Below are positions 19,467 through 30,428 of a stretch of DNA of 64,000 nt, one piece after another (position 1 is the stretch's first letter; each line of letters begins with the position of its first letter). The stretch spans positions 248,001 to 312,000 of the forward strand of contig NZ_JYHV01000014.1 of the NCBI RefSeq assembly GCF_000952685.1. Direction: 5' to 3'. Made by a program: the position numbers and the translations under genes. This stretch comes from Stutzerimonas stutzeri. GTDB taxonomy: Bacteria; Pseudomonadota; Gammaproteobacteria; Pseudomonadales; Pseudomonadaceae. Under the pieces are notes generated by a model. The model worked only from the letters and a program-made list of their open reading frames with translations, made no database searches and was not told where the DNA came from.

Positions 19467-20189
19467 ATGCTCGATGCGTTGGAAATCGCTCGCCCTGATC
19501 AGGTCGACAGCGGAACCCTTTCCGAGCACGTTTTTCGACTGATCCAGGCGGCTATCGTAAAAGGTGAGATTGCCCCGGGCAGCAAGATCTCAGAACCCGA
19601 ATTAGCACGCACATACGGCATTAGCCGGGGGCCGTTGCGTGAGGCGATACATCGTCTGGAAGGGCAAAAGCTGCTAGTTCGCGTGCCGCACGTAGGGGCT
19701 CGTGTCGTTTCGCTCAGCCATGAGGAGCTGATCGAACTCTATGAGATTCGCGAGTCGCTGGAGGGCATGGCCTGCCGACTGGCCGCGCAACGTATGAGTG
19801 AGACCGAAATAGGTGAGTTGCGTCGCGTGCTGGAGACCCATGAACGGGACGAGGCGTTCAAGGCGGGCGTCGGTTACTACCAGCAGGAGGGCGACTTCGA
19901 TTTCCATTATCGAATCATCCAGGGCAGCGGCAACCGTACGCTGACCCAGATGCTCTGTGGCGAGCTGTATCAGCTGGTTCGGATGTACCGCATCCAGTTT
20001 TCCGCGACCCCGAACCGCCCGCATCAGGCATTCGCCGAACACCATCGAATTCTCGACGCCATTGCCGACCGCGATGGCGAATTGGCCGAGTTGTTGATGC
20101 GTCGGCATATCGGCGCGTCCAAGCGCAATATCGAGCGCCACTATCAGGCTGCTCAGCAACCGACACCACAGACAAGAGGTGAGGCATGA
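19467..20189 (+). CDS. GntR-family (FCD) regulator of the methylcitrate operon
   Basis: A 240-residue regulator. The winged helix spans about 15-80 with [38 protein letters not shown], and the FCD ligand-binding domain covers about 90-225 with [27 protein letters not shown] and [13 protein letters not shown], which supply Asp/His metal ligands. Its stop overlaps the prpB start by four bases (ATGA), so it is the first gene of the operon and probably represses it until a propionate-derived ligand such as 2-methylcitrate appears (inference). Two similar palindromes upstream are likely operators. This differs from the sigma-54-dependent PrpR of enterics. Confidence 0.9.
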   Translation: MLDALEIARPDQVDSGTLSEHVFRLIQAAIVKGEIAPGSKISEPELARTYGISRGPLREAIHRLEGQKLLVRVPHVGARVVSLSHEELIELYEIRESLEGMACRLAAQRMSETEIGELRRVLETHERDEAFKAGVGYYQQEGDFDFHYRIIQGSGNRTLTQMLCGELYQLVRMYRIQFSATPNRPHQAFAEHHRILDAIADRDGELAELLMRRHIGASKRNIERHYQAAQQPTPQTRGEA

Positions 20190-21073
20190 CACTTCCTACT
20201 CCCGGCCAGCGTTTTCGTGACGCGGTGGCCAGTGAACACCCCCTGCAGGTGGTTGGCGCGATCAATGCCAATCATGCGCTACTGGCCAAGCGTGCCGGTT
20301 TCAAGGCGATCTACCTGTCGGGTGGTGGCGTCGCAGCCGGATCGCTTGGCCTGCCCGATCTCGGTATCAGCGGGCTGGACGACGTGCTGACCGATGTGCG
20401 CCGGATTACCGATATCTGCGATCTGCCGCTGTTGGTTGATGTCGATACCGGCTTCGGCTCCTCGGCCTTCAATGTGGCGCGTACCGTCAAGTCGATGATC
20501 AAGTTTGGCGCTGCGGCGATTCATATCGAGGACCAGGTGGGCGCCAAGCGCTGCGGCCATCGACCCAATAAGGAGATCGTCTCGCAGCAGGAAATGGTCG
20601 ATCGGATCAAGGCGGCAGTCGATGCGCGTACCGACGACAGCTTTGTGATCATGGCGCGTACCGATGCGCTGGCGGTCGAGGGGCTCGAATCTGCACTGGA
20701 GCGCGCCCAGGCCTGCGTCGAGGCCGGAGCGGATATGGTTTTCCCGGAAGCGATCACCGAACTGTCGATGTACAAGCTGTTCGCCGAAAAGGTCGGTGCG
20801 CCGATCCTGGCCAACATCACCGAATTCGGCTCGACACCGCTGTACACGACCGAAGAGCTTGCTGGTGCCGATGTCTCTCTGGTGCTCTACCCGTTGTCCG
20901 CGTTCCGCGCCATGAACAAGGCGGCCGAGAACGTCTACACCGCCATTCGCCGCGACGGTACGCAGAAGAACGTCATCGACACCATGCAGACCCGCATGGA
21001 GCTGTACGAGCGCATCAACTATCACGCCTTCGAGCAAAGCCTCGACGCGCTGTTTGCCCAGAAAAAAGGCTGA
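20186..21073 (+). CDS. prpB: 2-methylisocitrate lyase
   Basis: A 295-residue member of the isocitrate lyase superfamily that splits 2-methylisocitrate to pyruvate and succinate, the last step of the methylcitrate cycle. [18 protein letters not shown] near residue 45, [11 protein letters not shown] with the Mg-binding Asp, and [17 protein letters not shown] with the catalytic Cys in KRCGH (about 115-131) are diagnostic; the start [14 protein letters not shown] is typical. Start overlaps the regulator stop. Confidence 0.95.
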   Translation: MTLPTPGQRFRDAVASEHPLQVVGAINANHALLAKRAGFKAIYLSGGGVAAGSLGLPDLGISGLDDVLTDVRRITDICDLPLLVDVDTGFGSSAFNVARTVKSMIKFGAAAIHIEDQVGAKRCGHRPNKEIVSQQEMVDRIKAAVDARTDDSFVIMARTDALAVEGLESALERAQACVEAGADMVFPEAITELSMYKLFAEKVGAPILANITEFGSTPLYTTEELAGADVSLVLYPLSAFRAMNKAAENVYTAIRRDGTQKNVIDTMQTRMELYERINYHAFEQSLDALFAQKKG

Positions 21074-21166
21074 GGCCTGATCGGGGCAAGCGATTCAGAG
21101 ATCGTCCGAACGCTGATGATTGAGCAATTTGCAGTATCCAGAACAAGTTCAATTAAGGAGAAAGCA

Positions 21167-22294
21167 ATGGCTGAAGCAAAAGTATTGAGTGGCGCTGGCC
21201 TGCGAGGCCAGGTTGCCGGCCAGACTGCGTTGTGCACGGTCGGCAAGACCGGCGCGGGCCTGACCTATCGGGGGTACGACGTGCGGGATCTGGCGGCACA
21301 GGCCGAATTCGAGGAGGTCGCTTACCTGCTGTTCTATGGTGAGCTGCCAACTGTCCTGCAACTTGCCGATTACAAGACACGCCTGAAGGGCATGCGTGAT
21401 CTTCCAGCTGCGCTTAAAGAAGTGCTGGAGCGAATCCCTGCCGATGCGCATCCCATGGACGTGATGCGCACCGGCGCTTCGGTGCTGGGCACCCTGGAGC
21501 CGGAGCACTCGTTCGAGCAGCAGCGCGATATCGCCGAGCGTCTGATGGCCGCTTTCCCCGCGATCATGTGCTACTGGTACCGCTTCACTCATGAACAACA
21601 GCGGATCGAATGCGCCAGCGACGAAGACACGCTGGGCGGCCATTTCCTCGCGCTACTGCACGGCAACAAGCCAAGCGAGCTGCACGTCAAGGTCATGAAC
21701 GTCTCGCTGATCCTCTACGCCGAGCATGAGTTCAACGCGTCGACCTTCACCGCGCGCGTCTGCGCCTCGACCTTGTCGGACATGTACTCCTGCGTCACTG
21801 GCGCCATCGGCTCGCTGCGCGGTCCGTTGCATGGCGGTGCCAACGAGGCGGCCATGGACTTGATCCAACAATGGAAGTCGCCGCAAGAAGCGGTGCAGGG
21901 CATCCTCGGCATGCTCGAGCGCAAGGACAAGATCATGGGCTTCGGCCACGCGATCTATAAAGAATCCGATCCGCGCAACGAAGTCATCAAGATCTGGGCG
22001 AAGAAACTGGCCGATGAGGTAGGCGATACCGTCTTGTTTCCGGTGTCGGTTGCAGTCGACGAGACCATGTGGGCGCAGAAGAAACTGTTCCCCAATGCCG
22101 ACTTCTACCATGCCTCCGCGTATCACTTCATGGGAATCCCGACCAAGTTGTTCACGCCGATCTTCGTCTGCTCGCGGGTCACCGGCTGGGCGTCCCACGT
22201 CATCGAACAACGGGCCAACAATCGCATCATCCGGCCAAGCGCCGAGTATGTCGGTCCGGAACAACGCAAGGTCGTTCCGATCGCTGAGCGCTGA
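21167..22294 (+). CDS. prpC: 2-methylcitrate synthase
   Basis: A 375-residue type of citrate synthase condensing propionyl-CoA with oxaloacetate. Catalytic segments: HGNKPSELHVKVMNVSLILYAEHEFNAST with the first His region, GSLRGPLHGGANEAAM with the active-site His, and IMGFGHAIYKESDPRN with the third His; the catalytic Asp lies near the C-terminus. ATG 21167 follows AAGGAG (21155-21160); a start further upstream lacks one. The start AKVLSGAGLRGQVAGQTALCTVGK is the PrpC pattern. 93 bp after prpB, 74 bp before acnD. Confidence 0.95.
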   Translation: MAEAKVLSGAGLRGQVAGQTALCTVGKTGAGLTYRGYDVRDLAAQAEFEEVAYLLFYGELPTVLQLADYKTRLKGMRDLPAALKEVLERIPADAHPMDVMRTGASVLGTLEPEHSFEQQRDIAERLMAAFPAIMCYWYRFTHEQQRIECASDEDTLGGHFLALLHGNKPSELHVKVMNVSLILYAEHEFNASTFTARVCASTLSDMYSCVTGAIGSLRGPLHGGANEAAMDLIQQWKSPQEAVQGILGMLERKDKIMGFGHAIYKESDPRNEVIKIWAKKLADEVGDTVLFPVSVAVDETMWAQKKLFPNADFYHASAYHFMGIPTKLFTPIFVCSRVTGWASHVIEQRANNRIIRPSAEYVGPEQRKVVPIAER

Positions 22295-22368
22295 TCGAGA
22301 CAGGAGAGACCGCGTTGTGGTCTCTCCAACCCGCTTTTGCGAACATCCCACTGGATTGAGTCATAGGC

Positions 22369-24966
22369 ATGAATACAGAACACCGCAAACCACTGCCCGG
22401 CACGTTGCTGGACTACTTCGATACACGCGCCGCGGTCGAAGCCATCCAGCCCGGGGCCTACGACAAACTCCCCTATACTTCGCGCGTGCTGGCCGAACAG
22501 CTGGTGCGGCGTTGCGATCCGGCCATCATGGCCGATTCGCTGAGACAGATCATAGAGCGACGCCGTGACCTGGATTTCCCCTGGTATCCGGCGCGCGTGG
22601 TCTGTCATGACATCCTCGGCCAGACCGCGCTGGTGGATCTGGCCGGCCTGCGCGATGCGATTGCCGAGCAGGGCGGTGACCCGGCCAAGGTCAATCCTGT
22701 GGTGCCGACCCAGCTGATCGTCGATCATTCTCTTGCCGTCGAATATGCTGGCTTCGACCCTGACGCATTTGAGAAGAACCGTGCCGTCGAAGAGCGTCGC
22801 AACGAGGATCGCTTTCACTTCATCGAGTGGACCAAGACGGCATTCAAGAATGTCGATGTGATCCCGGCTGGCAACGGGATCATGCACCAGATCAATTTGG
22901 AGAAGATGTCACCGGTGATTCAGGCCCGTGGCGGCATTGCCTTCCCGGATACCTGCGTTGGTACCGACAGCCACACCCCGCACGTCGACGCGCTCGGTGT
23001 AATCGCCGTCGGTGTCGGTGGGTTGGAAGCCGAGACCGTGATGCTCGGCCGCGCATCGATGATGCGACTGCCGGATATTATCGGCGTTCGCCTGACGGGC
23101 AAGCGTCAGCCCGGTATTACCGCGACTGACATTGTCCTGGCATTGACCGAGTTCCTGCGCAAGGAACGTGTGGTTGGTGCGTATGTGGAGTTCTTCGGTG
23201 ACGGCGCGGCCAGCCTGACCATCGGGGACCGCGCAACGATCTCCAACATGTGCCCGGAATACGGTGCCACGGCTTCAATGTTCTATATCGACCAGCAAAC
23301 CATCGACTATCTGAAGTTGACGGGTCGTGAACCGGAACAGGTGGCGCTGGTGGAAAACTACGCAAAGACTACCGGCCTGTGGGCTGATGCCCTGGTCGAT
23401 GCCGAATATGAGCGGGTGTTGGAGTTCGACCTGTCGAGCGTCGAACGCACCATGGCCGGCCCGTCCAACCCCCATCGTCGCCTACCAACGTCCGCGTTGC
23501 ATGAGCGCGGCATCGCTGGCGATCTCGACAAGGCGCAAGCCGAAGAGCGTGAAGGACTGATGCCGGACGGCGCGGTGATCATCGCCGCCATCACCAGCTG
23601 CACCAATACATCGAACCCGCGCAACGTAGTCGCCGCTGGCCTGCTGGCAAAGAAGGCCAACGAGCTGGGTTTGGTGCGCAAGCCCTGGGTCAAGACTTCA
23701 TTCGCGCCGGGCTCAAAGGTCGCCAAGCTATATCTGGAGGACGCTGGCCTTCTGACTGAACTGGAAAAACTCGGTTTCGGCATCGTGGCCTACGCCTGTA
23801 CCACCTGTAATGGCATGTCCGGTGCGCTGGATCCTAAGATCCAGCAGGAAATCATCGACCGTGACCTGTACGCCACGGCAGTGCTCTCGGGTAACCGCAA
23901 CTTCGATGGTCGCATTCACCCATACGCCAAGCAGGCGTTCCTGGCGTCACCGCCGTTAGTGGTTGCCTATGCCATCGCCGGTACCGTGCGTTTCGATATC
24001 GAGAAGGATGTACTCGGTCATGACCAACTGGCCAATCCGGTTACGCTCAAGGATCTTTGGCCGAGTGATGAAGAGATCGACCGCATTGTTGCTGCATCGG
24101 TCAAGCCGGAGCAGTTCAAGCAGATCTATATCCCGATGTTCGATCTGGGTACGGTGGTAGAGGCGGAAAGCCCGCTGTACGACTGGCGTCCGACGTCGAC
24201 CTACATCCGCCGTCCGCCTTACTGGGAAGGCGCTCTCGCAGGTGAGCGCTCGCTCAAGGGTATGCGCCCGCTGGCGGTGCTGCCGGACAACATCACCACC
24301 GATCACCTGTCGCCATCCAACGCGATCCTGCTCGACAGTGCTGCCGGCGAATACCTGGCCAAGATGGGCTTGCCGGAAGAGGACTTCAATTCTTACGCCA
24401 CGCACCGCGGCGATCACCTGACCGCCCAGCGTGCGACATTCGCTAACCCGCAATTGGTCAACGAGATGGCGGTTGTCGACGGGCAGGTTAAGAAAGGTTC
24501 GCTGACGCGCGTCGAGCCGGACGGTAAGGTGATGCGCATGTGGGAAGCCATCGAAACCTACATGAACCGCAAGCAGCCGCTGATCATCATCGCTGGCGCC
24601 GATTACGGGCAGGGCTCATCCCGCGATTGGGCGGCGAAAGGCGTTCGGTTGGCGGGTGTGGAGGCGATCGTAGCGGAAGGCTTCGAGCGGATCCATCGAA
24701 CCAATTTGGTTGGCATGGGCGTGCTGCCGCTCGAATTCAAGCCGGGCACCACGCGCCTGACGCTGGGCATCGATGGTAGCGAAACCTATGACGTGATCGG
24801 TGAGCGCACGCCGCATGCCACGCTGACGTTGGTGATCACCCGCAAGAGTGGCGAACGTGTCGAGGTGCCAGTCACGTGTCGCCTCGATACGGCGGAAGAG
24901 GTATCGATCTATGACGCCGGCGGTGTGCTGCAGCGCTTCGCGAAGGATTTCCTCAACCAATCCTGA
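22369..24966 (+). CDS. acnD: Fe/S-dependent 2-methylcitrate dehydratase AcnD
   Basis: An 865-residue aconitase-type protein that dehydrates 2-methylcitrate in the PrpD-independent route. Cluster ligands are visible in ITSCTNTSNPRN (about 408) and ACTTCNGMSG (about 475). The swivel domain has DYGQGSSRDWAAKG. The sequence starts MNTEHRKPLPGTLLDYFDTR and lacks the longer insertions of AcnA. AcnD makes 2-methyl-cis-aconitate in the trans form, which PrpF must isomerise; that gene follows 98 bp downstream. Confidence 0.94.
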   Translation: MNTEHRKPLPGTLLDYFDTRAAVEAIQPGAYDKLPYTSRVLAEQLVRRCDPAIMADSLRQIIERRRDLDFPWYPARVVCHDILGQTALVDLAGLRDAIAEQGGDPAKVNPVVPTQLIVDHSLAVEYAGFDPDAFEKNRAVEERRNEDRFHFIEWTKTAFKNVDVIPAGNGIMHQINLEKMSPVIQARGGIAFPDTCVGTDSHTPHVDALGVIAVGVGGLEAETVMLGRASMMRLPDIIGVRLTGKRQPGITATDIVLALTEFLRKERVVGAYVEFFGDGAASLTIGDRATISNMCPEYGATASMFYIDQQTIDYLKLTGREPEQVALVENYAKTTGLWADALVDAEYERVLEFDLSSVERTMAGPSNPHRRLPTSALHERGIAGDLDKAQAEEREGLMPDGAVIIAAITSCTNTSNPRNVVAAGLLAKKANELGLVRKPWVKTSFAPGSKVAKLYLEDAGLLTELEKLGFGIVAYACTTCNGMSGALDPKIQQEIIDRDLYATAVLSGNRNFDGRIHPYAKQAFLASPPLVVAYAIAGTVRFDIEKDVLGHDQLANPVTLKDLWPSDEEIDRIVAASVKPEQFKQIYIPMFDLGTVVEAESPLYDWRPTSTYIRRPPYWEGALAGERSLKGMRPLAVLPDNITTDHLSPSNAILLDSAAGEYLAKMGLPEEDFNSYATHRGDHLTAQRATFANPQLVNEMAVVDGQVKKGSLTRVEPDGKVMRMWEAIETYMNRKQPLIIIAGADYGQGSSRDWAAKGVRLAGVEAIVAEGFERIHRTNLVGMGVLPLEFKPGTTRLTLGIDGSETYDVIGERTPHATLTLVITRKSGERVEVPVTCRLDTAEEVSIYDAGGVLQRFAKDFLNQS

Positions 24967-25064
24967 GTGCGCGCGAGGCTTCGCTGCTGCGCACAAGCAG
25001 CAGCGTTGCGCCCTGAGAGTCCGAATCCGTTCTATGGCCAGTGTATTTAATAAGGCAGATTTCC

Positions 25065-26252
25065 ATGGTACACGCACCGCAACTGAGAATTCCGGCCACC
25101 TATATGCGCGGGGGCACCAGCAAGGGTGTGTTTTTCCGCCTCAAGGATCTGCCGCTCGCGGCGCAGGTTCCGGGCGCGGCGCGGGACAAGCTGTTCATGC
25201 GTGTCGTCGGCAGCCCCGACCCTTATGGCAAGCACACCGATGGTATGGGCGGCGCGACGTCCAGCACCAGTAAATGCGTCATCCTGTCCAAGAGCACCCG
25301 CCCTGAACATGACGTCGACTACCTTTATGGGCAGGTCTCGATCGACAGCGCCTTTGTCGACTGGAGCGGCAACTGCGGCAATCTTTCAACGGCTGCTGGC
25401 GCGTTTGCACTGCATGCCGGACTGCTCGACCCGGAACGCATTCCGCAGAACGGCGTCTGCAGCGTGCGCATCTGGCAGGCCAATATCGGCAAGACCATCA
25501 TCGCGCATGTGCCGGTGACCAACGGCGAGGTTCAGGAAACCGGTGATTTCGAATTGGATGGGGTGACCTTTCCTTCGGCGGAGATCGTGCTGGAGTTCCT
25601 GGATCCCGCCGACGAGGGCGAGGCTGGTGGTTCGATGTTTCCCACCGGAAACCTGGTCGACTCGCTTGAGGTACCGGGCGTCGGCGCGCTGAAAGCGACC
25701 ATGATCAACGCCGGTATCCCGACCATTTTCATCAACGCAGAGGATGTAGGGCTCACCGGTAGCGAGCTGCAGGATGCGGTCAACGGAGATCCGAAAATAC
25801 TGGCCATGTTCGAGTTGATTCGTGCTCACGGTGCGCTGCGCATGGGTCTGATCAAGACGATCGCGGATGCCGTGAAGCGGCAGCATACGCCCAAGGTTGC
25901 CTTCGTTGCCAAGCCGCGGGACTACACCTCATCCAGCGGCAAAGCCGTTAGCGCTTCAGATGTCGACCTGCTGGTGCGCGCCCTCTCGATGGGCAAGTTG
26001 CATCACGCGATGATGGGAACCGCGGCGGTTGCCATCGGTACGGCCGCCTCGATTCCAGGCACGCTGGTCAATCTGGCCGCCGGGGGAGGCGATCGCTCGG
26101 AAGTCGTGTTCGGGCACCCGTCCGGTACGTTGAGGGTGGGTGCTGAGGCCCGCGAGGTCAACGGCGAGTGGACGGTGCTTAAGGCAAGCATGAGCCGCAG
26201 CGCACGAATATTGATGGAAGGTTGGGTGAGGGTACCAAGCGATGGCCTCTGA
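25065..26252 (+). CDS. prpF: 2-methylaconitate cis-trans isomerase
   Basis: A 395-residue PrpF protein with a duplicated diaminopimelate-epimerase-like fold. N-terminal ATYMRGGTSKGVFFRLKDLP (about 10-29) and WSGNCGNLSTAAGAFAL (about 104-120), with Cys in the NCGNLS loop, match the family. It converts the AcnD product to the isomer used by aconitase. ATG 25065 follows AAGGCAG (about 25051). It is the last gene of the operon; prpD, which follows it in P. aeruginosa, is absent here. Confidence 0.94.
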   Translation: MVHAPQLRIPATYMRGGTSKGVFFRLKDLPLAAQVPGAARDKLFMRVVGSPDPYGKHTDGMGGATSSTSKCVILSKSTRPEHDVDYLYGQVSIDSAFVDWSGNCGNLSTAAGAFALHAGLLDPERIPQNGVCSVRIWQANIGKTIIAHVPVTNGEVQETGDFELDGVTFPSAEIVLEFLDPADEGEAGGSMFPTGNLVDSLEVPGVGALKATMINAGIPTIFINAEDVGLTGSELQDAVNGDPKILAMFELIRAHGALRMGLIKTIADAVKRQHTPKVAFVAKPRDYTSSSGKAVSASDVDLLVRALSMGKLHHAMMGTAAVAIGTAASIPGTLVNLAAGGGDRSEVVFGHPSGTLRVGAEAREVNGEWTVLKASMSRSARILMEGWVRVPSDGL

Positions 26253-26340
26253 TCACGGGCACCGAGCTTTGCATGGATCAAGGGCTTGCGGTCAGCCGTA
26301 CGTTGGTTGACCGCCCGAAGACAGAACGGCATAGACGCAG

Positions 26341-26366
26341 AAAGTCCGCACTAAGCGGACTTTTTG
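26341..26366. terminator. Terminator between prpF and ppsR
   Basis: Stem AAAGTCCGC/GCGGACTTT (26341-26349, 26355-26363) with loop ACTAA, followed on the plus strand by TTTTTG. Serves prpF; a short A run at the left gives some function for the convergent ppsR. Confidence 0.88.
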
Positions 26367-26385
26367 TTGTCTAGCAGAACGGCGC

Positions 26386-27204
26386 TTATTTGAGCCGTCG
26401 TTCGACGCCTTTCTCGACAAGAATCTTGGCGGATATCTCCTCCACCGAGAAGTGCGTGGAATTGATGTAATTGATGTTCTCGCGGCGGAACATACTTTCC
26501 ACTTCGCGAACCTCGAATTCGCATTGAGCGTAGCTGGCGTAGCGGCTGTTCGGTTTGCGCTCGTTGCGAATGGCAGTTAAGCGGTCTGGATCGATGGTCA
26601 AGCCGAACAGCTTGTCCCGGTGGGTTTTGAGCGCGGTAGGTAGTTGCAAGCGTTCCATGTCGTCTTCGGTCAGCGGGTAATTGGCTGCCCGGATGCCGTA
26701 CTGCATGGCCATGTAGAGGCAGGTGGGCGTTTTGCCGCACCTGGAGACGCCGACCAAAATCAAATCCGCCTTGTCGTAGTAGTGCGTGCGGGCGCCGTCA
26801 TCGTTGTCCAGAGCGAAATTGACTGCGTCGATTCGCTCCATGTAGTTGGCGTTATGGCTGATCGAGTGGGATTTGCCGACCGAATAGGAGGAACGTGACA
26901 TCAGCTCATGTTCCAGCGGAGCGAGAAAGGATGAAAAGATGTCGATCATGAAGCCATTGGACTCAGCCAGGATGTCGCGAATCTCCTGGTTCACCAGCGT
27001 ATCGAATATGATCGGGCGAGCGCCGTCACTTTCCGCCGCTTTATTGATTTGCTGTACCATTGCCCGCGCTTTTTCCGCCGTATCGATATACGGTCGGGTG
27101 AGCTTGATGAAGTTGATGGTTTCGAACTGTGCCAACAGGCTTTGGCCGAGTGTTTCAGCCGTGATCCCGGTACCGTCGGATATAAAAAATGCAGTTCGTT
27201 TCAT
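26386..27204 (-). CDS. ppsR: PEP synthetase regulatory protein (bifunctional kinase/pyrophosphorylase, DUF299)
   Basis: A 272-residue regulator that inactivates PEP synthase by ADP-dependent phosphorylation of a Thr near the catalytic His and reverses it with phosphate. The protein opens [24 protein letters not shown]; the nucleotide-binding loop is [17 protein letters not shown] (about 150-166). PpsR-type family length is about 270. It is divergent from ppsA across 156 bp. Confidence 0.94.
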   Translation of the reverse strand: MKRTAFFISDGTGITAETLGQSLLAQFETINFIKLTRPYIDTAEKARAMVQQINKAAESDGARPIIFDTLVNQEIRDILAESNGFMIDIFSSFLAPLEHELMSRSSYSVGKSHSISHNANYMERIDAVNFALDNDDGARTHYYDKADLILVGVSRCGKTPTCLYMAMQYGIRAANYPLTEDDMERLQLPTALKTHRDKLFGLTIDPDRLTAIRNERKPNSRYASYAQCEFEVREVESMFRRENINYINSTHFSVEEISAKILVEKGVERRLK

Positions 27205-27217
27205 TGCGCCTGGGACC

Positions 27218-27246
27218 TTAAGTCAAGAACGGTTCTCAGCTATAGT
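27218..27246 (+). promoter_or_regulatory. Candidate sigma-70 promoter of ppsA
   Basis: -10 TATAGT (27241-27246) lies 17 bp after a weak -35 TTAAGT (27218-27223). The spacer contains the perfect inverted repeat AGAAC-G-GTTCT (27226-27236), a possible operator. The leader to the TTG start would be roughly 108 nt. Confidence 0.42.
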
Positions 27247-27360
27247 AGGCCCCTTCGCCGAGCCTCGATTGGCGGGCATTGTTACTTATTTTGCAGGGCC
27301 AGACCACCGTGCCGCGGATGGGCACGAACCGAGTTCCCAAAACAACGTGGAGAGATCACC

Positions 27361-29733
27361 TTGGTAGAGTACGTAGTTTCCCTCGATAAGCTCGGCAATC
27401 ATGATGTTGAGCGTGTAGGGGGCAAGAACGCCTCCCTTGGCGAGATGATCAGCAACCTTGCAGGCGCCGGTGTTTCGGTACCTGGCGGTTTCGCCACCAC
27501 GGCCCAGGCCTATCGTGATTTCATGGAGCTCAGCGGTCTCAACGAGCAAATCCATGCGCTTCTCGATGCATTGGATGTCGATGACGTTAATGCACTCGCC
27601 AAGGCGGGCTCGCAGATCCGCGGTTGGGTGATGGAAGCTGAGTTTCCGCCGCAATTGGACGCCGATATCCGTACCGCCTTTGCAGAAATGGCCGGCGGTA
27701 ATGACAACATGGCGGTAGCAGTTCGCTCCTCCGCCACCGCCGAGGATCTGCCGGACGCTTCATTCGCCGGTCAGCAGGAAACCTTCCTCAACATTCGTGG
27801 CGTGGACAATGTGATCCGCGCTACCAAGGAAGTGTTTGCCTCGCTCTTCAACGATCGTGCGATCGCCTATCGCGTGCACCAGGGCTTCGATCACAAGCTG
27901 GTCGCATTGTCCGCGGGCGTTCAGCGTATGGTCCGCTCCGAGACCGGCACTGCCGGTGTGATGTTCACCCTCGACACCGAGTCCGGCTTCCGCGACGTGG
28001 TGTTCATCACCGGCGCCTACGGCTTGGGCGAGACCGTCGTGCAAGGCGCGGTGAACCCCGACGAGTTCTATGTTCACAAGCACACCCTTGAGGCCGGTCG
28101 TCCCGCCATCCTGCGTCGGAATCTGGGCAGCAAGGCGATAAAAATGGTCTATGGCGAAGAAGCCAGCGCTGGCAAATCGGTCAAAACCGTGGAAGTCGAT
28201 CAGGCCGAGCGCATGCGTTTCTGTCTGAGCGATGCCGAAGTCGCCAATCTTGCCCGGCAGGCTATGACCATCGAGAAGCACTACGGTCGCCCGATGGACA
28301 TCGAGTGGGCCAAAGATGGCGATGACAACCAGCTATATATCGTTCAAGCGCGTCCAGAAACCGTAAAGAGCCGCAGCAGCGCCAACGTCATGGAGCGCTA
28401 CCTGCTCAAGGAAAAAGGCACGGTCCTGGTCGAAGGCCGCGCCATCGGTCAGCGTATCGGCGCTGGCCCGGTGAAGATCATTCGCGACGTATCCGAGATG
28501 GATAAGGTGCAGCCCGGCGACGTTCTGGTATCGGACATGACCGACCCGGATTGGGAGCCGGTGATGAAGCGCGCTAGCGCCATCGTTACCAACCGCGGCG
28601 GCCGTACCTGTCACGCGGCCATCATCGCACGTGAACTGGGCATTCCCGCGGTTGTTGGTTGTGGTAATGCAACCGAGCTGCTGCAGGACGGCCAGCGCGT
28701 CACCGTCACTTGCGCCGAGGGCGACACCGGGCTGATTTTCGAGGGTGAGCTGGGCTTCGACATCCGTCAGAATTCCATTGATGCCATGCCCGAACTGCCG
28801 TTCAAGATCATGATGAACGTCGGCAACCCGGACCGTGCATTCGACTTCGCCCAGTTACCGAACGCTGGTGTCGGCCTGGCACGGCTTGAATTCATTATCA
28901 ATCGCATGATCGGTGTGCACCCCAAGGCGCTGTTGAATTTCGACGGTCTGCCGTCAGACATCAAGTCCAGCGTCGAAAAACGTATCGCAGGCTATGGCGA
29001 TCCGGTCGACTTCTATGTCGAGAAGTTGGTCGAGGGGGTTAGCACGTTGGCTGCCGCATTCTGGCCGAAGAAGGTCATCGTGCGTCTGTCGGACTTCAAG
29101 TCCAACGAGTATGCCAACCTGATCGGAGGCAAGCTCTACGAGCCTGAAGAAGAGAACCCGATGCTCGGTTTCCGCGGCGCTTCGCGTTACATCAGCGAAT
29201 CCTTCCGCGACTGCTTCGAACTCGAGTGCCGTGCCATGCGCAAGGTTCGCGATGAGATGGGGCTGACCAACGTGGAGCTGATGGTGCCCTTCGTGCGCAC
29301 CCTGGGTGAGGCGTCGCAGGTCATCGATATCCTCGGCCAGTTCGGCCTCAAGCGTGGCGAAAACGGCCTGCGTATTATCATGATGTGCGAGCTGCCATCC
29401 AACGCTCTGCTGGCTGACGAGTTCCTCGAATTCTTCGATGGCTTCTCCATCGGCTCCAATGACATGACGCAGCTTACGCTCGGTCTGGATCGCGACTCCG
29501 GCATCATTGCGCACCTGTTCGATGAGCGTAATCCGGCGGTGAAAAAACTGCTGGCCAATGCGATCGAGGCCTGTAACAAAGCTGGCAAGTACATCGGTAT
29601 TTGCGGACAAGGTCCGTCGGATCACCCGGATCTGGCTAAGTGGCTGATGGAGCAGGGCATCGAGAGCGTGTCGCTGAACCCCGATTCTGTGCTTGATACC
29701 TGGTTCTTCCTGGCGGACGCCGAAATCAAGTAA
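27361..29733 (+). CDS. ppsA: Phosphoenolpyruvate synthase
   Basis: A 790-residue enzyme converting pyruvate and ATP to PEP, AMP and phosphate for gluconeogenesis. The N-terminal ATP-binding domain includes [14 protein letters not shown] and [25 protein letters not shown]; the swivelling His domain has [24 protein letters not shown] (about 416-439), where the His is phosphorylated and the Thr two residues before is the PpsR target; the C-terminal PEP domain ends in [13 protein letters not shown] start at TTG 27361, six bases after GGAGAG, because the protein then begins [11 protein letters not shown] as in relatives; the upstream in-frame extension has no support. Confidence 0.94.
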   Translation: MVEYVVSLDKLGNHDVERVGGKNASLGEMISNLAGAGVSVPGGFATTAQAYRDFMELSGLNEQIHALLDALDVDDVNALAKAGSQIRGWVMEAEFPPQLDADIRTAFAEMAGGNDNMAVAVRSSATAEDLPDASFAGQQETFLNIRGVDNVIRATKEVFASLFNDRAIAYRVHQGFDHKLVALSAGVQRMVRSETGTAGVMFTLDTESGFRDVVFITGAYGLGETVVQGAVNPDEFYVHKHTLEAGRPAILRRNLGSKAIKMVYGEEASAGKSVKTVEVDQAERMRFCLSDAEVANLARQAMTIEKHYGRPMDIEWAKDGDDNQLYIVQARPETVKSRSSANVMERYLLKEKGTVLVEGRAIGQRIGAGPVKIIRDVSEMDKVQPGDVLVSDMTDPDWEPVMKRASAIVTNRGGRTCHAAIIARELGIPAVVGCGNATELLQDGQRVTVTCAEGDTGLIFEGELGFDIRQNSIDAMPELPFKIMMNVGNPDRAFDFAQLPNAGVGLARLEFIINRMIGVHPKALLNFDGLPSDIKSSVEKRIAGYGDPVDFYVEKLVEGVSTLAAAFWPKKVIVRLSDFKSNEYANLIGGKLYEPEEENPMLGFRGASRYISESFRDCFELECRAMRKVRDEMGLTNVELMVPFVRTLGEASQVIDILGQFGLKRGENGLRIIMMCELPSNALLADEFLEFFDGFSIGSNDMTQLTLGLDRDSGIIAHLFDERNPAVKKLLANAIEACNKAGKYIGICGQGPSDHPDLAKWLMEQGIESVSLNPDSVLDTWFFLADAEIK

Positions 29734-29751
29734 TCGCACGGGCGGCAAAGC

Positions 29752-29778
29752 AAAAAGGGCGGTCTCCGCCCTTTCTCA
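29752..29778 (+). terminator. Terminator of ppsA
   Basis: Stem AAAGGGCGG/CCGCCCTTT (29754-29762, 29766-29774) with loop TCT, preceded by AA and followed by CTCACTTTT. Strong stem, moderate T tract. Confidence 0.82.
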
Positions 29779-29919
29779 CTTTTCTCGGGTGGCGGGAGTT
29801 GCGGTCTATGGGACGCATTCCGTGATGCCGACGCCTGCGGTGCGCCGAGGTGTTCATGTCGACCTGGATGGTTGATACCCCTGAGATCTGATGCGATTCC
29901 CACTGGAAGGAGATTTACC

Positions 29920-30408
29920 ATGCAATACATCACTCCCGATCTGTGCGACGCCTACCCGGAATTGGTGCAGGTAGTGGAGCCGATCTTCAGCAATTTTGGC
30001 GGCCGCGACTCCTTTGGCGGGCAGATCGTGACCATCAAATGCTTCGAGGATAATTCGCTGGTCAAGGAGCAAGTGGACGTCGACGGCACCGGCAAGGTGC
30101 TGGTGGTTGATGGCGGTGGCTCGCTACGACGGGCATTGCTGGGCGACATGCTTGCAGAGAAGGCCGCCCGTAACGGCTGGGAAGGGCTGGTGATTTATGG
30201 CTGCATTCGAGATGTCGACGTAATCGCCCAGACCGAGCTCGGAGTGCAGGCACTGGCCACCCATCCGATGAAGACGGACAAGCGTGGCATTGGCGACCTC
30301 AATGTTCCGGTAACTTTCTGTGGGGTTACGTTCCGTCCAGGTGAATATGTGTATGCCGACAACAACGGCATTATAGTATCGCCAGAGATGCTGAAGATGC
30401 CTGGCTGA
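29920..30408 (+). CDS. rraA: RNase E activity regulator RraA
   Basis: A 162-residue protein (annotated in places as a methyltransferase) that binds the C-terminal part of RNase E and RhlB and inhibits degradosome function. [21 protein letters not shown] and [16 protein letters not shown] open it; the [36 protein letters not shown] segment (about 60-95) is the conserved core; it ends in [28 protein letters not shown] precedes ATG 29920. Between ppsA and the cmaX group, as in P. aeruginosa. Confidence 0.93.
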   Translation: MQYITPDLCDAYPELVQVVEPIFSNFGGRDSFGGQIVTIKCFEDNSLVKEQVDVDGTGKVLVVDGGGSLRRALLGDMLAEKAARNGWEGLVIYGCIRDVDVIAQTELGVQALATHPMKTDKRGIGDLNVPVTFCGVTFRPGEYVYADNNGIIVSPEMLKMPG

Positions 30409-30428
30409 GCGCCGGCGTCCGTTTACCG

